From contig JAHBMJ010001372.1 in the NCBI GenBank assembly GCA_018398765.1, positions 23,566 to 87,565 on the forward strand: a DNA stretch of 64,000 bases, read 5' to 3'. The notes under the pieces are model-generated. The model was not told the origin of the DNA. It worked only from the letters and a program-made list of their open reading frames with translations, and made no database searches. This stretch comes from Chromera velia (Eukaryota; Sar; Chromeraceae). The position numbers and the translations under genes are program-made. Positions 45,602-56,387 of the stretch are shown piece by piece (positions within the stretch are counted from its first letter, which is position 1; every line of letters begins with the position of its first letter).

Positions 45602-45722
45602 GCTAGTATACGCCGGAACCCCTAAGGCGTAGCCCTCTCCCCCCCCCTCCCTCTCTCCCTCTCCCCCTCACCCTCTCCTTCTCTCCCCTCTCTACCTCTC
45701 CTCCCCTACATTCAAAATATCA
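45602..45722. promoter_or_regulatory. Shared 5' region of a divergent gene pair
   Basis: The two start codons (ATG at 45601 on the minus strand, ATG at 45723 on the plus strand) are only 121 bp apart. The spacer is almost pure pyrimidine on the plus strand (CCCTCTCTCCCTCTCCCCCT-type). A bidirectional promoter is inferred from the layout; no TATA box is visible. Confidence 0.4.
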
Positions 45723-46749
45723 ATGATCATATGTTTGCAGGTGACTGTTCCTGGTGTTAGTCCTAGGGGGGGTGTACGAAGAAACAAGTTCATGAAGGAC
45801 AACATGTATGCCTTCAACTGGAAGAACCTCGTCAACTTGTCGAACTATGGAGAGATCCAGAGTGAGGACAACATCGGCTCTGCTGAAGAGGAATCTGTAG
45901 GTGCACGCGCTGGTCAGCAAGTTTCAGAGACAGGCCTTTCAAGAAGCAGTGGGCCGACAAACAGCCGTGACCCTTTGCAGGCAACAGAAAGGAGAAGAAG
46001 AGAAGGAGCAGCGGTGGAGGTTAAAGAGGGAGAAAGCACTCAAGAGGTGATTGAGAGTGGCCTGCTCAACAGTGAAGCAGACCTTCTGCGCGCAGAAGAT
46101 TTATTGATTCAAGCAGCTCAAGCTGAGGAGACAGTTTCTCCAAGCGAGCGAAGAGTTAGACGGGTGCATGCATGTGCAGCATCCTGTTCGCAGTGATATG
46201 TTGCTCTCATCTGTATGCATTTTGCTTCGCAACGAGAAGCTTACTGCTGACAGAGGAGAGAGCATCGCACGTAAGCCTCTTCTTTGCCATACAAGGCCTG
46301 AGAGGGGAGAGTATTCTGTTGGGTTGGGGGATATCGTTGCGGTATGGTATGAAGAGAAACCTGGAGAACATGAGTGGTATGTTTCTAAGGTGGTCGATCT
46401 GGTGAATCCGGAAGACATTCACCCTGTTACCAAGAAAGGCAAAAGCATCGGTCTTAAAGTTTCTCGGATCGGCCACATTGATGGAAATGCGAAGTTTCAT
46501 GCTCATCTTGTTTTGTATAAAGATGTTGATAAACAGAGCGAGGCAAGCTACACTATGTTCATATCAATGCTGATGCGACGCTCTCATACTCCACTCTTAG
46601 ACGATGTGCCGATCGGCGTAGTGTTTTTTTGAATTCACACTGCACTAAATATTGATGACGGCTTACGAATTGAAGACAGAGAATTGGAGCAAGTTGACCG
46701 GGCGTTTGAAAAGGAAATTGCACCTCTGGAGGAGTCTGTTAAAGTGTGA
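45723..46749 (+). pseudogene. Unidentified gene with a tiny intron and an in-frame TGA, copy 1
   Basis: From ATG 45723 the frame reads VTVPGVSPRGGVRRNKFMKD and MYAFNWKNLVNLSNYGEIQS, then acidic helical sequence to SPSERRVRR. The protein-like continuation (RNEKLTADRGESIARKPL, GDIVAVWYEEKPGEHEWYVS) is in another frame. The two fit only if GTGCATGCATGTGCAG (16 nt, 46166-46181) or a 25-nt version is removed. GDIVAVWYEE...EWYVSKV weakly resembles Tudor/BAH-type small barrels. The frame then stops at TGA 46630-46632, but continues in frame with coding character (NIDDGLRIEDRELEQVDRAF) to TGA 46747-46749. It is either a decaying gene or one with unusual splicing. Confidence 0.5.
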
Positions 46750-47518
46750 AAGAATGAAAGCAGCTTTTCTGTTCTTGAGTTTATCCTATATTCGTTAAAT
46801 AATCGGTTTATCTGATGTTTCCTGGTAAAATGCCAGGTTGTGCATGTATGTTTGCCCAGGTGTTTGCTTTGCATCTTCTCTGTATTCATACAAAAGCCAT
46901 TTAGAACCAGGTTTAGACAGGTTTGGTCAGGTTGGGGGATTAGGTTTGCAAACCGATGTCATGAGCGTTTGCAAACCTCAGAGGGTGAATTGACTTTCCT
47001 ATATGTAAAAGGTCATAAGATTTAATTTAAAAAGTTGTGTTATCGTAGGAATAAGGTCAGTTTATCCTAAAAACCTTAAAAAACCACTTTTTAGAGTTAT
47101 AGCTAATCAGAGTGACACATATCTCTAGGGTTTATAATTAAATTATATTTATTTATTTTTTTTTGTCATGCCCTAGTCTCTGTCTTCTTTCCTCTTCCGA
47201 GGCGCCGGCCTCGTACCAATGCGGGAAAGTCAGACGAGTGAACGCGGCTACATAGAGGCAAAAGTAAAAGGATATACATTCTCAACAACACACCCCGCAT
47301 GTTATTAACAAGAGTTCGTTTCGATGCAGCCAGTAGAAAAGGCAGTCACAGTGAGAAGCCAGAGAAGCAAACGGCCAAAACTGGGAAATGAAAAGGGCAG
47401 ACCGATCGACCTTTCACAGAGGAACAAAACAGACAGACCCAGAGGGACACATGCGACCAACCAAAGAAGTCGCGGATCAAAAGCTCAGGTATGTACGTAC
47501 GCACATACACACTCCTGC

Positions 47519-47519
47519 N
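47519..47519. other. Single undetermined base at the duplication junction
   Basis: The only N in the window, exactly where copy 1 ends and copy 2 begins. This is the typical sign of two contigs abutted by an assembler. Confidence 0.95.
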
Positions 47520-48044
47520 AGAGTAACAGAGAGCAAGACACAGTTAGGCCTGTGCGGTCACATACATGCATGCATCCCCATGCCGATGTATGCGCTTATA
47601 GTCGTTCACTTTCCTTTTTTTTTTGTTTTCATCCTCCTCCGTTTTATTCTGTTACTTCTTACTCCCGCTTTACTTTCCCCTCTCTGTCCTAGGGTCTGAC
47701 ACTCTGTAAGAGTACCCTAGGTTTGAAGTTAGATTTTTCAATAAAAACTTAAATTTTTGATGTTTTAAAAGAGATTTTTGGAGCTTAATTTGCTAGAAAA
47801 GCTTAAAAAATGCTAAAATAGGGTAGGTTTAGATGAGTTTAAAACCTATTTGCTACATTAGGTTTAGAATTGGTTTGGAAACCATGGTCGCGCCAGACTC
47901 AAACCTTCCAAACCTCTTCAAACCTCTCTAAACCTGGTCAAACTTCTAAAATCTGTATGTGAATGATCTGTTAAAAGCACATTTTGTACGTTTTTGCCGG
48001 CAGGACCACATTTGTGACAGTGTGACACTCTATGCATGAGCGTT

Positions 48045-48864
48045 TCAGGAAGGGGATACAGCCTCGCTTGCATCAGCATTCACAGCAGCCGCTGCATTCT
48101 CCTTATCCTGCTCCCCCACCTTTTCCCCTCTCTTCTTTCCCGGCACGATCTTTGTTTGCTTGATCGCCTCTCCATGGAAACCATACATATGATTAAAGAA
48201 TTTGGTCAGGACAAATTTCACCTTTCCAGACAGCCACTATGCCATGAAGAGCTTTGTCTATCCGTCTGTAACGGACCAGAGCTTGCACTCAATTTTCACC
48301 TTGTAATTGTTCTTGTATGAGGCCCCATCCTACTCTGGATCGAACAGTCTGACCTTATGAATCGCGAAGTCAGGCTCTGCCCCCCCTTCCTCAAGGGTGG
48401 AAAAGGACACAATTGTCGTATCTTTGGCGTCACTCTTTACCTTTTTAATAGCTGCGATGATGTGATCTTTAATCACCCTTTCTCCAGGCTTCGGCGGAAC
48501 AGCCTGCTTAGGTTTTTTCAGGGGCTTCTCCTCCATGCTGTTGCCTACAGTTTCTTTGGTAGTTCCTTTAAGACGCTCCCTCTTGTAGTGAGTGTCTTGA
48601 GCAATTTCCACGAAGGGTCTCTTTGCTTTCTCTCTGATCTCATCCAGGTATCCTGCATAGAGTGCGTCATACTTCTGAGTAAAGGCCCTCCATCTCTCTA
48701 GCTGCTGCCGAGAAGTCGCTCCATAAATGATAAAAGGAAGAACATGCTGGGGGAGAAGATTTTCGAACAATGGCTTTTTTCTGTTTGCAAGTGGTTCCAT
48801 CCCATTTTCTTGCTCATACCAGGCATTCGCCATATCAGCCAACTTCAGAAAGAGAACCTTCTTG

Positions 48865-48919
<55 letters not shown>

Positions 48920-49051
48920 AAGCAGACATCAAAGCAAGAGATGCAAAGAACCTTGTGGTGTGCCCATATGTCACTTCTGTGCGATGCAAGACCGTTTCCT
49001 TTCCACACTTGCTGTCTTCTCTTTAACCTTTTCAAACAATGTACGGTGCAT
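48045..49051 (-). pseudogene. Unidentified gene with three in-frame TAGs, copy 2
   Basis: Identical coding sequence to 44513-45601, including all three TAGs. Only the intronic microsatellite is shorter. If the duplication is an assembly artefact, this is the same gene. Confidence 0.55.
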
Positions 49052-49172
49052 GCTAGTATACGCCGGAACCCCTAAGGCGTAGCCCTCTCCCCCCCCCTCC
49101 CTCTCTCCCTCTCCCCCTCACCCTCTCCTTCTCTCCCCTCTCTACCTCTCCTCCCCTACATTCAAAATATCA

Positions 49173-50199
49173 ATGATCATATGTTTGCAGGTGACTGTTC
49201 CTGGTGTTAGTCCTAGGGGGGGTGTACGAAGAAACAAGTTCATGAAGGACAACATGTATGCCTTCAACTGGAAGAACCTCGTCAACTTGTCGAACTATGG
49301 AGAGATCCAGAGTGAGGACAACATCGGCTCTGCTGAAGAGGAATCTGTAGGTGCACGCGCTGGTCAGCAAGTTTCAGAGACAGGCCTTTCAAGAAGCAGT
49401 GGGCCGACAAACAGCCGTGACCCTTTGCAGGCAACAGAAAGGAGAAGAAGAGAAGGAGCAGCGGTGGAGGTTAAAGAGGGAGAAAGCACTCAAGAGGTGA
49501 TTGAGAGTGGCCTGCTCAACAGTGAAGCAGACCTTCTGCGCGCAGAAGATTTATTGATTCAAGCAGCTCAAGCTGAGGAGACAGTTTCTCCAAGCGAGCG
49601 AAGAGTTAGACGGGTGCATGCATGTGCAGCATCCTGTTCGCAGTGATATGTTGCTCTCATCTGTATGCATTTTGCTTCGCAACGAGAAGCTTACTGCTGA
49701 CAGAGGAGAGAGCATCGCACGTAAGCCTCTTCTTTGCCATACAAGGCCTGAGAGGGGAGAGTATTCTGTTGGGTTGGGGGATATCGTTGCGGTATGGTAT
49801 GAAGAGAAACCTGGAGAACATGAGTGGTATGTTTCTAAGGTGGTCGATCTGGTGAATCCGGAAGACATTCACCCTGTTACCAAGAAAGGCAAAAGCATCG
49901 GTCTTAAAGTTTCTCGGATCGGCCACATTGATGGAAATGCGAAGTTTCATGCTCATCTTGTTTTGTATAAAGATGTTGATAAACAGAGCGAGGCAAGCTA
50001 CACTATGTTCATATCAATGCTGATGCGACGCTCTCATACTCCACTCTTAGACGATGTGCCGATCGGCGTAGTGTTTTTTTGAATTCACACTGCACTAAAT
50101 ATTGATGACGGCTTACGAATTGAAGACAGAGAATTGGAGCAAGTTGACCGGGCGTTTGAAAAGGAAATTGCACCTCTGGAGGAGTCTGTTAAAGTGTGA
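49173..50199 (+). pseudogene. Unidentified gene with a tiny intron and an in-frame TGA, copy 2
   Basis: Identical to 45723-46749, including the 16-nt GTGCATGCATGTGCAG segment and the internal TGA (50080-50082). The perfect sharing means the anomalies are not random errors of one contig, though both copies could derive from the same reads. Confidence 0.5.
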
Positions 50200-50968
50200 A
50201 AGAATGAAAGCAGCTTTTCTGTTCTTGAGTTTATCCTATATTCGTTAAATAATCGGTTTATCTGATGTTTCCTGGTAAAATGCCAGGTTGTGCATGTATG
50301 TTTGCCCAGGTGTTTGCTTTGCATCTTCTCTGTATTCATACAAAAGCCATTTAGAACCAGGTTTAGACAGGTTTGGTCAGGTTGGGGGATTAGGTTTGCA
50401 AACCGATGTCATGAGCGTTTGCAAACCTCAGAGGGTGAATTGACTTTCCTATATGTAAAAGGTCATAAGATTTAATTTAAAAAGTTGTGTTATCGTAGGA
50501 ATAAGGTCAGTTTATCCTAAAAACCTTAAAAAACCACTTTTTAGAGTTATAGCTAATCAGAGTGACACATATCTCTAGGGTTTATAATTAAATTATATTT
50601 ATTTATTTTTTTTTGTCATGCCCTAGTCTCTGTCTTCTTTCCTCTTCCGAGGCGCCGGCCTCGTACCAATGCGGGAAAGTCAGACGAGTGAACGCGGCTA
50701 CATAGAGGCAAAAGTAAAAGGATATACATTCTCAACAACACACCCCGCATGTTATTAACAAGAGTTCGTTTCGATGCAGCCAGTAGAAAAGGCAGTCACA
50801 GTGAGAAGCCAGAGAAGCAAACGGCCAAAACTGGGAAATGAAAAGGGCAGACCGATCGACCTTTCACAGAGGAACAAAACAGACAGACCCAGAGGGACAC
50901 ATGCGACCAACCAAAGAAGTCGCGGATCAAAAGCTCAGGTATGTACGTACGCACATACACACTCCTGC

Positions 50969-51360
50969 CATATCAGATCTTCACATTCTAAACCATTCAC
51001 ATAAACGGGATAGTATCAGAAGGCACCGGAAAACGGTAAATTAAAAAGCGGAGGCGGCGCCAATACAAAAATTCTAAGAGGCCCGGGGACAGACAGGCTC
51101 ATTCCGACAAATCCCTGCTCTCCAAACTCTTGCGCACTTCCACCGTTTCCTTTTTCTCTCGTTTCTCTTCCATGCTGCCTTCGTTTCCCTTGAAGCGGGA
51201 CAGAAAAACAAAGGCGCACCTCCCACACCTCCGTGGTCTCAAAACAAAGACGCAGATCGAACACCACCAACAACAAAGTGATCGAAAAGAAAGAGGCGGA
51301 ACTAGCGGAAGGAAAGAGGTAGCCAACTCCGTTTCCCGACTTCGTTTCGCCTTCTCTCTC

Positions 51361-51403
<43 letters not shown>

Positions 51404-51835
51404 CTCAGACCGGTTTGCTGGAAGGAAGCAGACAACAGACAGAATAGTATACCTGTAAGAGATCCCCTTCCACTTCTCTTTTCTGAATGCAAGCGATGGG
51501 CAGACAGAGGTTCGAACAAAATATGAAGAGATAGCGAAACCAGAGAGCGGCAGCAGAAAGCCTCACACACATCTATCCACATCATTTCCTCCTCTCTCTT
51601 CTATCTCACTTCCTTCCCAAAGACTATATGCATATCTCTTCGCTCGTTGTTACCAACACCGTAGATTGACCCAACACAACGGATACAGACTGGGGCAAGC
51701 AACCGAAAGAACTGGCGATACATGAGAGAGAGACACAGTAAACCTTGCATTCCGATGTGAGGTGAGAGACGGACAGAAAGTGACAGAGGCAGGGAAGGGT
51801 AAATCAAGACAACAGACATCAATAAATGAACGGCC
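50969..51835. other. Non-coding region with (CT)n
   Basis: It contains (CT)n at about 51353-51403 and mixed sequence without coding character. It leads into the 5' flank of the next gene; an in-frame TGA precedes its ATG. Confidence 0.45.
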
Positions 51836-53811
51836 ATGAACGGCAGCCCGTCAGACCTATTGGAGGGAGACGCCTGGCAGTACACCATCTGGCTCCATGC
51901 AGATGCTCGCGCAGAGACGGCTGGCTCCACCAAGGCCCCCATCAACTCCCGTGCTGCGAGGGGGAGAGGTGATACCTAGAGAACCCAGAGGGTCTCCAAA
52001 GCACCGGTATCCCCCTGTAGGGAGAAGATACAGAACGGACACAGAGGCATGCTTGGGCTGTCCTCTCGCCTTTTCTTTTTTTCTCATTAAACCAGACGTC
52101 TCTTTCAAGATCTCTTCTCTCTTTGCTCCTCCTCTACTCATTTTCTCTCTGCCTTTTCCAGTCTCTTTTTCTCAAAGGAGCAAGCCAGGGATAACCTGAA
52201 ACATTTCAAAGCAGCAGAAGGAAACGAGAAGGAGACAGCGAATGAAGGCGTCCCCTCATGTGCTCATGCTCTCAGCCATACGAGGGGTCTGACTCCTAAG
52301 CCACATGCAAAGCAAAGCTAAGAGAAGCCAAGAGAAGAATGGTCACTCTTCTAAAAGAAGTCCCAGAAGTTTCGAATGCGCGGCACGTGCAGTGCTTGGC
52401 TTATTGTTCTTGCAGTCCACCCCTTTGATGCGCAGCTTTACAAGGAGCTCAATCCCTCCCCCAAGTTCAGTGCAGGGGTGGAAGGGCGGTCACAGGCAGT
52501 TGCGGGCATGCGCAGGTATAAGCGCATGGCGGCGGCAATCAGGCAGTCCTCTGCCTACGTCTTATACGTAGCTGACGTAGGAGTAGGTAATCGAGATCGA
52601 GTTCTCGTTGACAAAAGGACTCAGCCGTCTCATTGAGCACAAAGACACTTTGCGCATGTCAGTGGCTGCATAAAGGGAGGGAAGGAAGGGACCGGACATA
52701 TTGCAGACTACCCCGCTGGTCTCTTTCTATCTCGTCTCTTCTTTCTGTCTCGTTTCATCCCCTTGCTGCTCCTTTTGACACATGCACTGGCATGAACTCT
52801 CAATTCTAGACAAAAGACGCTCTAGTCACACTCAGTCGCTACTACTTCGCAATGTTCACATGCTCTCGGCCAGCTTTGATTCAATTTGCCCCCCCACTCC
52901 GAAGCAACCCCCCTCTCCCCCTGTTTCCCCTCCTTTTTCCCTCCCCTTCCCTTCCCCTTTGTCCCCCCTTTTCACCCTCTCTTCTCCCTTCCCCCCCCTT
53001 CTCCCTTTTCCAGTTCCCTTCCCTTTTAGCTAAAAATGTGCCAGCGCTGGCGAGAGACAAGGCGGCAGCTGTCATGTGCCCTACTCTGTCTCTCAGTAGG
53101 TCTGCAGCGACCCTTCTGCCTCTCTTACCGTCAAGGGCAGGCTCGATGTCATTTTATACCCCTTCTTTACTTCCTCTTCCTTCCTACTCCAGGCTCGCCA
53201 TGTCGGGGTTCCAGAGCAGAAGGCCTTTCCCGGCTAGCACACTGGCCGTCACTACCTTGGTCCATGTGGTACGCCACCACCTGTCCCTTCTGTCTGTATA
53301 ACATGCAAGCAGAGTCTCATGTACCCGATCGAACGGCCACTCATTGAGCAATCCACATAACATCCGGATAACCACAAGCGACAAACTCATTCTTGGAAGA
53401 AAATGGCAGCATTGCAGACATATAGAGAGACGAAGGGCATCTTTTTATGTTTGGACGCTGTCGGAGGACCAGTCCAGACAGACCCAGACACGCTGGAGGT
53501 GTTTGTAGGCCACAAAGGTGGTCAGCCTTGCGCAGACAAGCAAGCAACCAACAGCAAAGACAAGCGAAGATGATCAACCGACACTCATCCGGAAGACTGA
53601 GACAGTTACAGAATCAAAAAACATTAAAAAAGTACTCGACTAGCCGTTTGGATTGCTCTGTGCTTGTAGGCGGCAGTCTCGGTGAACTTAAACTGCTTGA
53701 TCGAAAGCCCAAGCAACACCAGGCAACATCTTTGCCATTGGCTTTGGCGACCTCCACCAATCCCCGGGCTCTCCACCCAAGGACAAAGGCCAAGTCCAGG
53801 ATCAGACTTAA
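51836..53811 (+). CDS. Small five-exon gene, all introns phase 1, function unknown
   Basis: Model: exons 51836-51968, 52416-52586, 53030-53095, 53410-53520 and 53723-53811; 189 residues, ending in TAA. Every junction is phase 1 and each adjoining peptide is protein-like. Exon 1 reads SDLLEGDAWQYTIWLHADAR. Exon 2 reads HPFDAQLYKELNPSPKFSAG and SSAYVLYVADVGV. Exon 3 reads AKNVPALARDKAAAVMCPTL. Exon 4 reads KGIFLCLDAVGGPVQTDPDT. Exon 5 reads NIFAIGFGDLHQSPGSPP. The ATG is preceded in frame by TGA, which supports the start. Intron 2 contains a polypyrimidine tract of about 150 bp (52880-53028) before its acceptor. Alternating short hydrophobic strands suggest a compact beta-rich or alpha/beta domain. 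No signal peptide or membrane span is seen and no family is recognised. Confidence 0.6.
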
Positions 53812-54006
53812 CAGAGATCTCCAAAAAAGGACCCCAGGCAGCTTGGGATGCAAGGGGCCGCTGAATTCCCCCACTCACGGTCTTTGCCTAGCCGTGCCCA
53901 TATCGTTGCAATCGGATTTCTACTGTTGCACAAAAGGACAAATCTGCTCCTCATCACAGAAGATACACGAGAGTCGACACTCATCGAGCTGGGCGCTTAC
54001 CACAAT

Positions 54007-54487
54007 GCTTTGTCCCCCACATTCGGCCACTTTATGGTGTCCAGATAGAAGGTAAAGCAAGGACAAAAACCTTAGAGAAATTTTAGAGAAGGAACGTGAG
54101 CAACACTCATTCAGGTAACAGTTTACAGAAGGTTTTAAATTAGCTGTAGAGCGATCTGGGATTCTAATCAGCTGGGTTCATTCTATCATTGCTCAATTTC
54201 TACTTATATTTCTCTCTGTTCCTCTTTTTTAGAGTCTCAAACTCCCGATCTATGACAAACTTGAACAGACATTAGCCTCAAACGATCCTATCTGTTGCTC
54301 AAGTGACATGTTGCTTGAATGTGAATATTGCGAAGATCAGACTGGGTCAGACTCGACTTCGATCGACGCGCGCGCGATACGTACGAAGCAAAGCACGGCG
54401 GCGGAATGTGGCGCGGCACGCTAGCTCACTCAGTCACGGTGCATGCGAAGGCTCAAAGGGCGGCGCCACAGGGTAGGACTTCACACA
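54007..54487 (+). repeat. About 470-bp dispersed repeat with gene-fragment content, copy 2
   Basis: Counterpart of 42868-43334, with an about 11-bp insertion (CACGGCGGCGG) near 54396. Its exon-like frame runs further (CEDQTGSDSTSIDARAIRTK) because CAG at 54338-54340 replaces the TAG of copy 1. Confidence 0.85.
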
Positions 54488-56387
54488 CCCACATCTAGAC
54501 CCACATATAGTTCTATCTAGAGTTCTATAGCTTAAAAAAAAATATATTGTTAGGTGAGAGCTTTGGAAATCAAATACTTCTCAGTGATTTCTAGTTTGAG
54601 TGTATTTTCATATATATTAATATCTAGATCTATATACCCACCATAACCCGGCTAAGGCTAGATTGATCGTATACGGGATGATTTATGTTATATCTTGATC
54701 ACGTTTTTATTTTACTACTATGTGACTAATTGTCAATAAATTCGTCACAAGAAAGAAAAACGTTTAGTTAGAGCCTAATTATGTACAAAAACAGTGAATT
54801 TCAACGGAAAATTAATAGTTTTAACATAAAGTAATTTATTAAATTAATACTTAGTATAGAATTATTTATGTGCTTTATCTGTGTTTAGATGTGTGCTACA
54901 AAGTGGTGCCATGCTGTCAGCCTTAGTTGACAGCCTACAGCTCGGTGCACTGGCAGACCTGTGCACAAACAACCATCAATGATCAAACCAAAACGCACTT
55001 GGCAATCGAAGAGAAGAGACGAAAAGAACATACCTCGATCACCTGATTTGCACAGACTTGAGACCTCCAGAGGCGTGTCATCAGAGAAAGAATGCATGAT
55101 TAAGTGAAAAAGGCCGTGAAGCAAAGAATAAAGAGCCAAAGAGCCTTTAAAAAATACCATCTTCATTGAATGGTTGCTTGACGACAGAGACTACTTAGAG
55201 ACTTCTCTCTCCTTCTTTCAGTCCATAGATGGTCAATGCCTCCCTAAAAGCACAGAGAGAGACAGTGTTGTCAAACTGAATCGAATTGAAAGGGTGGGAG
55301 AGAGAGAGTGACGAGACTCTCTCTAGAGGTAAGAAGGAGCTGAGTCTACTAGTTGACATCCCGCTCTTCCAACCCTTTCCCTCTCAAACCTTCTGCCCTT
55401 TTTTCTATGGTCTTCAAATAAATTCCCTTTCTTTGCCGAGCAGAAAGGATCATGAAAGGAAGTCTGCCAGGTCTTGCAGAGTCTCCGTCTGTCTCTTCTG
55501 CACTTCCGTTTGCTGACTCCTGATAGTTCGTTTGAGAGTGTTTTTTTCTTCTTCCTTTCCTTTCATCGTTTCGCCTTTCCTTCCCCTCTTCCGCCTTTCA
55601 TTCGTCCCTTCCTTCCTACCTCTCTTCCGCCTTTGATACGTCCTACGCGTACCTTCCTTCCTACTTTTTCTGTTTCTTTTTGTTTCATTCGCGCTCTTCT
55701 TTTCCGACTGTCCAGTGCTTCCGCAAGACAGTACGTGTCCCTGTTTCTTTCTTTCCTGAGGAACTGACGATCAAAATTTTCGAATTACTTTCCTTTCGCA
55801 ACAGAAGCCTCTCTCTCCCTGACGAATCCGGTGAGACTCTCTCTCTCTCTCTCTGTTTCTGTTTCTGCATGACCTCTGTATTAGGGGTTCCCTTCGTGCC
55901 TTCACGACGCAGAGAGGCAATCGCAATGTCTCTCTTTTTACTTCGACTAAGAACGAATGACAGAGAGAAAGAACAAAAAGAAAACGATGGAAGAAACAGA
56001 GGAAGGAAAGAGGCCACGTCATCGTAAAGTGTCAGCACCAGCAGTTTGTTGTGTGTCTCTTCTTTTCTCTTTCCTTTTTCATGCACGGACAGAATCGATA
56101 GGTCATGGATGGATAAAGGGACATGCACTTTCTCGCTAATGCACAGTCACGTGCTCATTGACGGATCCAAAGTACCAATACTTTGATCTTGCAGGCAAGA
56201 AGGAATCGACAGCACAGGCAATAACAACGACGAAAGAGAAGTCTCCGCAACAGCCCTCCGCCCTTCTTTTCAGAGCATTCGGGAAACGATCGAGAGTCAC
56301 ACAGAAGAATTTCCCTCCATCGGGCATGCATACTTGTTTCTTGTACTTCTCTTCTACGGACTGTTCGCACGGAGTTGCGTGAGGGGC
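54488..56387. other. AT-rich then pyrimidine-rich non-coding region
   Basis: 54488-54890 is AT-rich. 55280-56380 consists of C/T-rich and G/A-rich tracts with spurious frames on both strands. It presumably includes the 3' untranslated end of the minus-strand gene that follows. Confidence 0.4.

Larger units (their letters stand above)
47520..50968 (+). repeat. 3.45-kb direct duplication, copy 2
   Basis: It appears identical to copy 1 except for the shorter CT tract. It is followed by unique sequence (CATATCAGATC). Copy 1 lacks this continuation because it ends at the N. Confidence 0.95.

Noticed and set aside
53614-53878. Minus-strand frames of 84-86 codons
   Set aside because: They are opposite the last exon of the five-exon plus-strand gene and have no splice support of their own.
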